A DNA stretch of 64,000 nucleotides from contig OZ242267.1 of NCBI GenBank assembly GCA_965207335.1, positions 1,364,001-1,428,000 on the forward strand, given 5' to 3'. Of this stretch, positions 1 through 8,367 are shown one piece after another. The translations under genes were made by a program, and so were the position numbers. A model generated the notes under the pieces. It did no database searches. It had not been told where the DNA came from and worked only from the letters and a program-made list of their open reading frames with translations. This stretch comes from G965207335 sp965207335. GTDB taxonomy: Bacteria; Pseudomonadota; Gammaproteobacteria; PS1; Pseudothioglobaceae. How positions within the stretch are numbered: position 1 is the first letter of the stretch; the number at the start of each line of letters is the position of its first letter.

Positions 1-297
1 TGGAATACTTCTACTATAACCACTATAAGGGTCACCTAAATCAATAACATTATCTACATTAGCTATTCTAGTATCAGATTCTGATAATATAGCCGACAAA
101 ATACCTATGTTTTCATCCATAGTCTCGCGTTTCATTCGCAGTGCTATTAGAAAAATAGCTGTCCTTACATCATTAATATCGCCACGAATTATAGCTTGCA
201 TTGCTAATTTTGCCTCTTCTAACTCTATGTCTTTGCTTAATTCTGGACCTGTTGCAATTCTACTTATTACTGATTTTAATAATTCTTCTGCTGTCAT
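1..297 (-). CDS. TrpD2/anthranilate phosphoribosyltransferase-like protein, N-terminal part (cut by window edge)
   Basis: The 99 visible codons start at an ATG at 297 and run off the left edge. They look like the N-terminal helical domain of the anthranilate phosphoribosyltransferase family: MTAEELL start, the segment ALRMKRETMDENIG near residues 60-73, then a VDNVIDLGDPYSGYSRSIP stretch. In true TrpD the last stretch is the GTGGD motif that binds phosphoribosyl pyrophosphate. Here it is replaced by DLGDPYSGYSR, as in the TrpD2/YbiB branch, whose E. coli member binds nucleic acid and makes no tryptophan. I therefore favour TrpD2 over trpD. It lies just downstream of the Rieske gene on the same strand, 25 bp away, and probably shares its transcript. 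The catalytic part is outside the window, so the assignment rests on the N-terminus only. Confidence 0.6.
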   Translation of the reverse strand, partial: MTAEELLKSVISRIATGPELSKDIELEEAKLAMQAIIRGDINDVRTAIFLIALRMKRETMDENIGILSAILSESDTRIANVDNVIDLGDPYSGYSRSIP

Positions 298-322
298 AAT
301 TTAATAAATAATTTTTCTGCTG

Positions 323-619
323 TTATAATTCAATAAATAGTTTATTGTTTAATATTTTTACTGCATAAGTTTGTAGTTTATCTACATTTAACTCATCACT
401 AATACCACTTACTAAATCAAAGCTAAAACCGTGTAATGAGCATTTAACACTATTATTTTTTAAGCATCCTAAAGTTAGTTTAATGCCCTCGTGTGGACAG
501 CTATTTTTTGCACAAAATAATCTGCCTGCTATATTAGCAATAAATAATTCTCTACCTTGATATTCAAAATCACACATTGTGCCTTGTTTGGGTATTTTTA
601 ATGACAATTCAACCCACAT
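323..619 (-). CDS. Rieske-type [2Fe-2S] protein
   Basis: A 98-residue soluble Rieske ferredoxin-like protein. The two cluster-binding boxes are visible: C41-P-H43 and C60-S-L-H63, counted from the chosen start. There is no membrane anchor, so it resembles small NirD-like or dioxygenase ferredoxin components more than the bc1 Rieske subunit. I chose the ATG at 619 because it overlaps the stop codon of the upstream lipoprotein gene as TAATG, a sign of translational coupling; an ATG five codons upstream (634) is also in frame. No oxygenase or reductase partner is in the window. The neighbouring TrpD2-like gene follows at once, so the two may be cotranscribed. The specific electron partner cannot be told. 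Confidence 0.85.
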   Translation of the reverse strand: MWVELSLKIPKQGTMCDFEYQGRELFIANIAGRLFCAKNSCPHEGIKLTLGCLKNNSVKCSLHGFSFDLVSGISDELNVDKLQTYAVKILNNKLFIEL

Positions 620-1218
620 TAGAAAAAAGACCAAACTCTATTATTTGATAGTTGTTTTTCGCATTGTTTTAGTTGTTTATCGTATTTATTAGCATTTTTA
701 GCTACTAGTTTAGCTACATTTATTAACCAATATTTCTTTTTATAAGAGCCTTTTTTAAATCCACCACCACCTTCATGGTATGCAAGATATTGATTATAAA
801 CATCATTTTTTGCTATTTTTAATTGTTTAGAATGTAAACTAACATACCAACCGATAAAATCAACAACATCAGCAAAATCATCTCTAAAAGCACCAATAGT
901 ATTATTTTTTGACTCATACCACTTCCAAGTTTCATCTTTTACCTGTCCAAAACCATAAGCACTAGAATCTCTAAACCAAGGAATGCCAAGTATTTTACCT
1001 CTAGGTGGTTTTGCATCGCTAGCAAAACGGGATTCTTGATAAATAAATGCTAGTGTTAATGATTTTGGCACACCCCATTTTCTCTCGCTACTACGGACTG
1101 CTTGATACCAACTTACATTTTCGTTTAATAAATTGCAAATATTATTAACTTCAATAGCAGGATACGATGTGCAATTAGATAAAGACAATAGTAATAATAA
1201 ACTTAGAATTTTTAGCAT
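619..1218 (-). CDS. lytic transglycosylase (SLT-like) lipoprotein
   Basis: A 199-residue protein with a lipoprotein signal: a hydrophobic stretch of leucines and the lipobox LSNC with the acceptor cysteine at residue 16. The mature part has the hallmarks of a soluble lytic transglycosylase domain: FIYQESRF with the catalytic glutamate near residue 62, then SAYGFGQV as the GxxQ-type motif, and AYHEGG near residue 150. Such enzymes cleave peptidoglycan glycan strands with formation of anhydro-muramic ends; the lipid anchor would place it in the outer or inner membrane facing the periplasm. It overlaps tpm by 7 bp at its start and the Rieske gene by 1 nt at its end, so the three genes form one tight operon although their functions look unrelated. 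Confidence 0.8.
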   Translation of the reverse strand: MLKILSLLLLLSLSNCTSYPAIEVNNICNLLNENVSWYQAVRSSERKWGVPKSLTLAFIYQESRFASDAKPPRGKILGIPWFRDSSAYGFGQVKDETWKWYESKNNTIGAFRDDFADVVDFIGWYVSLHSKQLKIAKNDVYNQYLAYHEGGGGFKKGSYKKKYWLINVAKLVAKNANKYDKQLKQCEKQLSNNRVWSFF

Positions 1219-1862
1219 ATTTTTGTTAATTTATAACTTGATTTTTCTAAAAAATCTACCTCAGCTGTCAAAAATTTAGGCTCATTTACCAAATCATCAT
1301 AACATTCTAATTGCAAATATTTAAAATTATTGCCAAATAAAACACTTATTTCGGCAAATGAAACAGCAAATGGAGGACCATCTAATTGTTGTTGTGGATA
1401 GTTTAAAGTCAATAGTAATATTGTTAGTATCTTAGGTGTTATATTTATTAAGTGTTTAACATATTTTACCCGCATATCATAAGGCAAAGCAATCAATGAT
1501 GCCCTATCATATACTAAATCAATATCTTTGAGCATGTCTTTTTTAAGTTTAAAGTAATCTCCTACAAATATAGTAATATTCTTACCGCTATACACTACAA
1601 AATTATCTTTTATATGCTTGTTAAATTTTATATTATTTTCCTTAAAAAAACTCATTACTGCAAGTTCGCTAAACTCTACTGCTATTACTTTAAAGCCGTT
1701 ATCAAGTAAATATAGCATATCTAGGCTTTTTCCGCATAACGGCACAAAAACTGTGTTATTATTATTTTGTTGTACTTTAGGTAGCCATTTTATTAAATGC
1801 TTATTAGTAGTATTGTTATGCCAGCCTATATTGTTATTTTGCCAACGCTCTATCCAGTCCAT
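1212..1862 (-). CDS. tpm: thiopurine S-methyltransferase family protein
   Basis: A 216-residue class I SAM-dependent methyltransferase of the TPMT family. The start MDWIERWQ, the nucleotide-binding segment VFVPLCGKSLDMLYL (about residues 38-52) and the following VIAVEFSELAV are typical of bacterial Tpm proteins, which methylate thiol, selenium or tellurium compounds. Length matches the family (about 215-220). It is the first gene of a minus-strand run, followed with a 7-bp overlap by the transglycosylase lipoprotein. Upstream of it lies an intergenic stretch that holds a copy of the glcB 3' end and then the restriction-modification cassette, so its original upstream neighbour was probably glcB. 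The true substrate cannot be read from sequence. Confidence 0.88.
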   Translation of the reverse strand: MDWIERWQNNNIGWHNNTTNKHLIKWLPKVQQNNNNTVFVPLCGKSLDMLYLLDNGFKVIAVEFSELAVMSFFKENNIKFNKHIKDNFVVYSGKNITIFVGDYFKLKKDMLKDIDLVYDRASLIALPYDMRVKYVKHLINITPKILTILLLTLNYPQQQLDGPPFAVSFAEISVLFGNNFKYLQLECYDDLVNEPKFLTAEVDFLEKSSYKLTKIC

Positions 1863-1906
1863 TAAATTTAATTGTTAAAAAACAGCTAATAATATCAGCA
1901 TTGAGC

Positions 1907-1959
1907 TAATTTTATTTTTCTATATTTACTTAAAACTAGTTCAGTATAACCATTTTCTT
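1907..1959. repeat. 53-bp direct repeat, copy 1 (duplicate of glcB 3' end)
   Basis: This stretch matches 4447-4499 (the last codons of glcB) with one mismatch (T for C at the tenth or eleventh base). It sits between the end of the restriction-modification cassette and tpm and has no coding role here. The pair brackets the cassette, so the unit 1907-4446 looks like an insertion that duplicated 53 bp of target. The rest of the 187-bp gap 1863-2049 shows no gene. Confidence 0.85.
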
Positions 1960-2049
1960 ATTTATATTTTTGTATTTACTTTTTCATACTCATAATGCTT
2001 AAATTCAGCAGATGCATAGCGGTCAGCTGGAATGGTTTGTTAGGTGATT

Positions 2050-3102
2050 TCACATCATTCCAACTTTTTCATAATCAAATAAATTTATTTGTTTAGGTTT
2101 AGGCTGATAATTAAGTTCATATTCATAATTAAATTGTTGATTTTTAATATTTTTTGCAAGTGTTGTAACCATTGGGACAACAATTGAATTTCCCACTCTA
2201 TTATACTGTTTTGATATTGCTCCAATTTTTTTAAAATTATCAGAAAACCCCATTAAACGGTAACATTCTAGTAAAGTTAACTTCCTAACCCTTCCCTCGT
2301 GATATATAAAATATCGTCCTGTAGGTTCTTGTGATGATAATGTTGGATGAGTTCCTTCTGAAGAATAAATCCTATTAGGTTGTTTGTGAACTCTTGACAA
2401 ATGTTCTGTATTTTTTCTAACACCATTTGTCCTTATTTTTTTATTTCTGTAACCAGCAAATATAAGACCTGATAATTGTTTTTTAGTATTTTGAATTAAG
2501 GTGTATTCAGATTCTTCAAGGTATTCAAAATCATCCCTATTTTTTTCTAATATATCTACAATTTTAGAAGGCTGTTTCTTTTCTAGTTTAGAAAAATCAA
2601 ATTCTATACCATTATTAGCACCTACAATAATAGTTCTTTCTCTATTTTGCGGGACTTGGAAATCTTTTGCATTAAGAAGTTCCCAACTTGTTGTATATCC
2701 TAAATCATTTAATGTTCTTAAAACTATTTTTAATGTTCTACCTTTATCATGATTTTTAAAATGTTTTACATTTTCTAAAACAACTACTTTAGGATTATGG
2801 TATTTAATAATTCTTGCAATATCAAAAAATAATGTTCCTCGCGTATCATTAAACCCTTTTTTTTCACCAGCAATACTAAATGGTTGACAAGGAAAACCTG
2901 CTAATAATATATCAAATTTTGGTATATCAAACTCTTTTATTTGTGTTATATCGCCAAATGGCTTTTCGCCAAAATTTTCATAATACATTTCTTGTGCATG
3001 TTTATCCATTTCTGAAGAAAACACACAATCAAAACCTTGTTTATCAAAACCTTGTCTAAACCCACCAATACCTGCAAATAAATCTATAAATTTATAAGAC
3101 AT
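2050..3102 (-). CDS. type II DNA cytosine-5 methyltransferase
   Basis: A 350-residue C5-cytosine methyltransferase with the family motifs in order: motif I DLFAGIGGF (residues 7-15, SAM binding), motif IV GFPCQPFS with catalytic C72, motif VI ENVK, motif VIII QNRER, a variable target-recognition region, and motif X GNSIVVPM near the C-terminus. It is the modification half of a type II restriction-modification system: it protects host sites from the endonuclease encoded immediately upstream. The ATG lies one nucleotide after the endonuclease stop (TAA-A-ATG), so translation is coupled and the endonuclease is read first. The recognition site cannot be deduced. No controller (C) protein gene is seen. 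Confidence 0.93.
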   Translation of the reverse strand: MSYKFIDLFAGIGGFRQGFDKQGFDCVFSSEMDKHAQEMYYENFGEKPFGDITQIKEFDIPKFDILLAGFPCQPFSIAGEKKGFNDTRGTLFFDIARIIKYHNPKVVVLENVKHFKNHDKGRTLKIVLRTLNDLGYTTSWELLNAKDFQVPQNRERTIIVGANNGIEFDFSKLEKKQPSKIVDILEKNRDDFEYLEESEYTLIQNTKKQLSGLIFAGYRNKKIRTNGVRKNTEHLSRVHKQPNRIYSSEGTHPTLSSQEPTGRYFIYHEGRVRKLTLLECYRLMGFSDNFKKIGAISKQYNRVGNSIVVPMVTTLAKNIKNQQFNYEYELNYQPKPKQINLFDYEKVGMM

Positions 3103-3103
3103 T

Positions 3104-4201
3104 TTATAATCTCGAAATTAATTCATTCCACTTTTCTTTATGGCAAAACTTTAATTCAGAATCCTTATGAATTAAACGGGAATAAGAATAAATAAACACC
3201 TCTAAGTCAGACACAAGCCTCAAGTAATATTTTAAAGTGGGCAAAACCCCATTAATTACTATTTGACATCCATGTTCTTCTTTTACACGTCCAATAACTT
3301 CATTAATTTGGTCAAGTTCATCTGCTTTCACAGAGAAATATGATAATATATAGTACCTTTGAGGACTATATTCTATGATTTTACTTTCTGCAATCCTCAA
3401 TATATTCGCATCAATTTCCTTGTCTAATTTTATCTCAACAACTTCAAATAAAATTGAATCCTTAAATAATTCAATATCACCTGAACTTTTTGATGTTTTA
3501 TCTGATGCGGTATGACTACCTAGCTCTTTTAACTCACAATTATTGTACCTTAAAATTTCATTTACGATAATTTGATAAATTGCGTAAAATGCAAGTACTG
3601 GTAACTTAGAGCCACCAAAATCTTCATAGTGGTATGAAAACTGAGTATCAAGAACATCGATTATTTTTGTAATAGTTAGTTTATCTGGATTATCTAATGG
3701 CCTAATAACAATTCTATTTTCTTTTTGAATTTCTATGACCTTTCGTAATAATTCTACTATTATGTGTTTTGAATTGATACCATTAATCTCAATATCGTTG
3801 ATTAATTCTAAAAATGCTTTTTTTACTGATTTATTGCTAATTTTCCCATTGTATTCTAAATTGTATGGATACGGTTGTTCCAAAGAGCGAGTAAGCCAAC
3901 CACTTTCTGCCATAGATGGTAATTTAAGTTCTTTTAGTGTTGGTGTTATAAACTGTGTATCTATTGTTCTTCCAGAAAATCCATTTTTTATCTGTGTTTG
4001 ATGGTTTCTTATATCTTGTTGTGGATATAATAACTTATAAACTGATAAAGTGATTAATACTGTATAAACTCCTTTTTGGGTAAAGCATTTTTCTGCTATT
4101 TTATCAATATTTTCAAGTGTAGATGTGCTTAATTTTGAAGCATAAAACTTTCCATTATTTACTTCATTATACATTTCTATTAATTTATCTTTACAATTCA
4201 T
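3104..4201 (-). CDS. type II restriction endonuclease
   Basis: Adjacent to and coupled with the cytosine methyltransferase, hence most probably its restriction partner. About 365 residues. A PD-(D/E)XK-like active site is visible: SSGDIEL, then FEVVEIKLDK about fifteen residues on, giving D...E-x-K. The N-terminal half has a distinctive patch, SGWLTRSLEQPYPYN, that I recall from restriction endonucleases but cannot tie to a named specificity. I chose the ATG at 4201 because AAAGGA lies six bases before it; a longer start at 4219 adds MPKGRL. It has no strong terminator or regulator upstream; the 220 bp 4220-4440 before it hold no gene, only a short motif (CCAACAACACAGTATTTTTG) also seen near 8310. 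Confidence 0.8.
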   Translation of the reverse strand: MNCKDKLIEMYNEVNNGKFYASKLSTSTLENIDKIAEKCFTQKGVYTVLITLSVYKLLYPQQDIRNHQTQIKNGFSGRTIDTQFITPTLKELKLPSMAESGWLTRSLEQPYPYNLEYNGKISNKSVKKAFLELINDIEINGINSKHIIVELLRKVIEIQKENRIVIRPLDNPDKLTITKIIDVLDTQFSYHYEDFGGSKLPVLAFYAIYQIIVNEILRYNNCELKELGSHTASDKTSKSSGDIELFKDSILFEVVEIKLDKEIDANILRIAESKIIEYSPQRYYILSYFSVKADELDQINEVIGRVKEEHGCQIVINGVLPTLKYYLRLVSDLEVFIYSYSRLIHKDSELKFCHKEKWNELISRL

Positions 4202-4440
4202 TAATCGTCCTTTTGGCATAGTTTATTCATACATAAAGGCCTAGCTGTGCGGTGCAAACGAAGAAATAAGGGTAGGCTGTTTTTATCATAATTATTTCTC
4301 ATTTTTCAATCTATCTCTAGAGAAATATACATAAAAAGCAGCCTTGTATCCTATTTTACTCATTTGCTTAATGTATAACTATTAGTATACCGCATAAAAC
4401 CAACAACACAGTATTTTTGTTATATTGCTAAAACTAAAAT

Positions 4441-6555
4441 TTAAGTTAATTTTATTCTTCTATATTTACTTAAAACTAGTTCAGTATAACCATTTTCTTG
4501 CTCTAATGCTGCAAAAACAAGAGTCTTAGCAGCTAAAAATGCTGGACAACTGTAATTGTTACTTAGTTTTTCATAATTAACTACATTTTGGTTTTGAGTA
4601 TCAACAATTTTTGCCATGCGTTTAAATGTTTTTTCAACTTGGTGTTTAGAGCAAATATTATGTAATAACCAGTTGGCAACATGTAAACTAGAAATTCTTA
4701 AAGTAGCCCTATCTTCCATTAAGCCAACATTGTTAATATCAGCAACCTTAGAACACCCTATACCTGCATTTACCCAGTGTACAACATAACCTAATATTCC
4801 TTGAATGTTGTTATCAAGCTCTTTTTGAATATCATCTTTATCTAATACTCTATCTAACAATGGCAAGTTTAACATTTTATCTAATTTGACAGTCAAACTT
4901 TTAATAAGTTTTTGTTGCAAACTAACTACATTAACCTTATGGTAATGCATAGCATGTATTGTTGCAGTAGTAGGCGATGGCACCCACGCACAATTAGCAC
5001 CAGATTGTGGATGAATTATTTTTTTATTAAACATTTCAAGCACCATATCAGGCATAGCCCACATACCTTTGCCTATTTGTGCCTTATTAATAAAGCCACA
5101 AATAAGTGCATTTTTAACATTATTATCCTCATAGGTTTTAAGCCAAGAGTGTTGTTTCATTTCTTCTTTAGGCAACATAGGTCCTGCAAACATACTGGTT
5201 CTTATCTCATCGCCACTACGGTCTAAAAACCCAGTATTTACAAAAAAGATACGCTCTTTAGTGGCATGAATTACAGCCTTTAAGTTATAACTAGTGCGTC
5301 TTTCCTCATCCATAACACCTATTTTTAAACTATTTACTTCTAAGTCAAGCATTTTCTCTATACTATCAAACACCTCTGTTGCAAACATGGCTTCTTGCAT
5401 TCCGTGCATTTTTGGTTTAACTATATATAAATTACTACTTTCTTTTAACTGTAATAACTTATATCTAGCGATAAGTCCACAAACTAATGCATCCAATATG
5501 CCCTCTGGAATTTCTTTACCATCTTGTAAGATAGCATCTGTGAACATATGATGGCCAACATTACGAATTAATATTAAACTAAGACCAGTTAAAGTAAGCT
5601 TATTGCCATTTTTATCTATATAATTTCTTGGCTTTGCTAGTTTGCGAGTAAATTCTTTATTTGCTTTTATGACCTTAGTTTCTAAGTCTTTTTTGATTAA
5701 TCCTAGTAAATTTTTATAATTATTAACCTTATCATTGACATTAACTGCTGATACAGAATCCTCCATATCGGCTATTGTTGTAATTGCAGATTCTAACATA
5801 ATATCTTTAATACCTGCCTTATGCTCGCCACCTATTGCATGGGTTTTATCCACTTGCAATTCAATATGTAAATCATTGTTTTTTAATAGTATTACTGTTA
5901 AATTATTACTTTTGCTATGGGCGATAAATTTATTATTATCAATTAATCTAGTTTTATGGTTATTATCAAGTATAAATTGCAGGGAATTTTCTACCACCTC
6001 AATAGTAGTAACATCTTGCCATTTTGCATTTTTAATTGCCACAGCTTCATCTAAAAAATCCAATGCTTTATTAAAAACTGCTATATTACGCTTATTATCA
6101 ACTTTTTTATACTTGACATTATCAATAAAGTCAGTGCCATACATAGCATCATATAAACTACCCCAACGAGCATTTACTGCGTTAATTGCATATCTAGCAT
6201 TACTAATTGGCACTACAAGTTGTGGTCCTGATATGGTTGTTATTTCTTGGTCTGGGTTTTCTACCCTAATAGTAAAATCCTTAGGAATTTTGTCTATATA
6301 ACCAATCTCTTTTAAAAAACTAATATACTCATCTTTGCTAAATTGTTTGTTATTTATGTGCCAATTATCAAGTTTTTTCTGTATTACACTTCTAGTTTTG
6401 AGTAATTCAATGTTTTTATTTGTAAGTTTTTTCAGCACTTTTGCAAAATCTTGCCAAAATTTACCTCTATCAAGACTTATCTTATCAACTAATTCAGTGT
6501 TAATAAAATCATATATCTTTTTACTTATGTCTATGTTGGCTGTTTTGATACCCAT
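4441..6555 (-). CDS. glcB: malate synthase G
   Basis: A 704-residue malate synthase of the large (G) isoform, close to the E. coli length of 723. It condenses glyoxylate with acetyl-CoA to malate, the second step of the glyoxylate shunt. Diagnostic segments are IADMEDSVSAVN (about residues 265-276, acidic metal/glyoxylate-binding region), KMHGMQEAMFATEVF, GVMDEERRTSYNLK and the C-terminal block HPQSGANCAWVPSPTTATIH. It lies downstream of aceA and aceK on the same strand but separated from aceK by 1.8 kb of repeats, so transcription may now be independent. Its last 53 bp are duplicated at 1907-1959 beyond the restriction-modification cassette. No signal or fusion is seen. Confidence 0.96.
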   Translation of the reverse strand: MGIKTANIDISKKIYDFINTELVDKISLDRGKFWQDFAKVLKKLTNKNIELLKTRSVIQKKLDNWHINNKQFSKDEYISFLKEIGYIDKIPKDFTIRVENPDQEITTISGPQLVVPISNARYAINAVNARWGSLYDAMYGTDFIDNVKYKKVDNKRNIAVFNKALDFLDEAVAIKNAKWQDVTTIEVVENSLQFILDNNHKTRLIDNNKFIAHSKSNNLTVILLKNNDLHIELQVDKTHAIGGEHKAGIKDIMLESAITTIADMEDSVSAVNVNDKVNNYKNLLGLIKKDLETKVIKANKEFTRKLAKPRNYIDKNGNKLTLTGLSLILIRNVGHHMFTDAILQDGKEIPEGILDALVCGLIARYKLLQLKESSNLYIVKPKMHGMQEAMFATEVFDSIEKMLDLEVNSLKIGVMDEERRTSYNLKAVIHATKERIFFVNTGFLDRSGDEIRTSMFAGPMLPKEEMKQHSWLKTYEDNNVKNALICGFINKAQIGKGMWAMPDMVLEMFNKKIIHPQSGANCAWVPSPTTATIHAMHYHKVNVVSLQQKLIKSLTVKLDKMLNLPLLDRVLDKDDIQKELDNNIQGILGYVVHWVNAGIGCSKVADINNVGLMEDRATLRISSLHVANWLLHNICSKHQVEKTFKRMAKIVDTQNQNVVNYEKLSNNYSCPAFLAAKTLVFAALEQENGYTELVLSKYRRIKLT
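4447..4499. repeat. 53-bp direct repeat, copy 2 (within glcB 3' end)
   Basis: The original copy of the repeat at 1907-1959; it encodes the last residues of malate synthase G. See copy 1 for the interpretation as target duplication around the restriction-modification cassette. Confidence 0.85.
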
Positions 6556-6599
6556 GTATTTATCAAAAAGAGAATTAAAGAGGTAAGTATGCGGTTTTC

Positions 6600-8340
6600 C
6601 TATTATACACCTAGGGTGTGCTACTATTTTATACTAACCGTCATTGCGAGCACAGTATAATTATTACACCGTCATTGTTAGTCTTTGTAAAAGGTATGGC
6701 AACATTCTGGTACTAATTATTCCAACTCGTCATTGTAAGCACTGCTTTTTTAGTGTGTGGCAATCTCAGGTAATTATACTGGTACTAATTACACCGCTTT
6801 TGTAGCACAAGATTGCCACGCCTTTTTACAAAGTCTCGCAATGACAGTGGGCATAATCCAATTCATTATTCTGGGTACTTTTTTTAATTACACCGTATTA
6901 CAAACAACACATAAAACAAATATCTCACGACAAAAATATAACTTACAGGCACAATGTCTATATGGGGAGTTTGAGGGGCGGTTGTACCATAATTGTAATG
7001 AAGGAATTAGTTCTGCCCCTCAATTAAAAAACAAGCAAAACAACTTAACACAAACTAAACAACCTGTAATTGCTGTTAGGGGTTTGGGGATATTCCCCAA
7101 AGTAAGCTTTGCTTACTATTATGGGTACTTTTTTAAATCACATCGTTTTTGTAGCACAAGATTGCCACGCCTTTTTACAAAGTCTCGCAATGACGGTGGG
7201 TATAATTCTAACTTGTTATTATGGGTACTTTTTTTAATTACACCGTATTACAAACAACACATAAAACAAATATCTCACGACAAAAATATAACTTACAGGC
7301 ACAATGTCTATATGGGGAGTTTGAGGGGCTGTTGTACCATAATTGTAATGAAGGAATTAGTTCCGCCCCTCAATTAAAAAACAAGCAAAACAACTTAACA
7401 CAAACTAAACAACCTGTAATTGCTGTTAGGGGTTTGGGGATATTCCCCAAAGTGAGCTCTGCTTACTATTCTTGGTACTTTTTTTTATATTTTGGCAACA
7501 TTCTGGTACTAATTATTCCAACTCGTCATTGTAAGCACTGCTTTTTTAGTGTATGGCAATCTCAGGTAATTATACTGGTACTAATTACACCGCTTTTGTA
7601 GCACAAGATTGCCACGCCTTTATTAAGGCTCGCAATGACAGTGGGCATAATCCAATTCATTATTCTGGGTACTTTTTTTAATTACACCGTATTACAAACA
7701 ACACATAAAACAAATATCTCACGACAAAAATATAACTTACAGGCACAATGTCTATATGGGGAGTTTGAGGGGCTGTTGTACCATAATTGTAATGAAGGAA
7801 TTAGTTCCGCCCCTCAATTAAAAAAAAATTGCTGTTAGGGGTTTGGGGATATTCCCCAAAGTAAGCTTTGCTTACTATTATGGGTACTTTTTTAAATCAC
7901 ATCGTTTTTGTAGCACAAGATTGCCACGCCTTTTTACAAAGTCTCGCAATGACAGTGGGCATAATCCAATTCATTATTCTGGGTACTTTTTTTAATTACA
8001 CCGTATTACAAACAACACATAAAACAAATATCTCACGACAAAAATATAACTTACAGGCACAATGTCTATATGGGGAGTTTGAGGGGCTGTTGCACCATAA
8101 TTGTAATGAAGGAATTAGTTCTGCCCCTCAATTAAAAAACAAGCAAAACAACTTAACACAAACTAAACAACCTGTAATTGCTGTTAGGGGTTTGGGGATA
8201 TTCCCCAAAGTAAGCTTTGCTTACTATTATGGGTACTTTTTTTAATCGACATTTGGTATAATTCTAATTCGTTATTGTTAGTACTTTTTTAAATTACACC
8301 GCATTACAACCAACAATACAGTATTTTTATAATATCTCAA
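6600..8340. repeat. 1.7-kb cluster of dispersed repeats between aceK and glcB (four copies of repeat family A)
   Basis: No gene is supported here; open frames in it only reflect the repeated sequence. A unit of about 255 bp begins near 6871, 7221, 7661 (with an internal deletion of about 36 bp) and 7979. Each contains three inverted repeats: GAGGGGC with GCCCCTC about 50 bases apart, GGGGATATTCCCC, and GTAAGCTTTGCTTAC. Between the units lie copies of a second motif in which the strings GATTGCCACG and GTCTCGCAATGACGG recur, of the kind common in dispersed bacterial repeats. A larger duplication is also present: 6703-6875 recurs at about 7493-7665. The same family A is found at 36.1-37.2 kb and 47.3-48.1 kb. 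Confidence 0.9.
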
Positions 8341-8367
8341 TATGCTTTTTCATTTTAAAACTGCATA

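Noticed and set aside
2050..4219. SacI-like specificity for the first restriction-modification system
   Set aside because: I could not match the endonuclease to that family from memory; the recognition site stays unassigned.
6757..8245. Open frames repeating TNISRQKYNLQAQCLYGEF
   Set aside because: They are translations of repeat family A. The same peptide appears in every copy at 47 kb, the frames break at repeat borders, and there is no translation signal.
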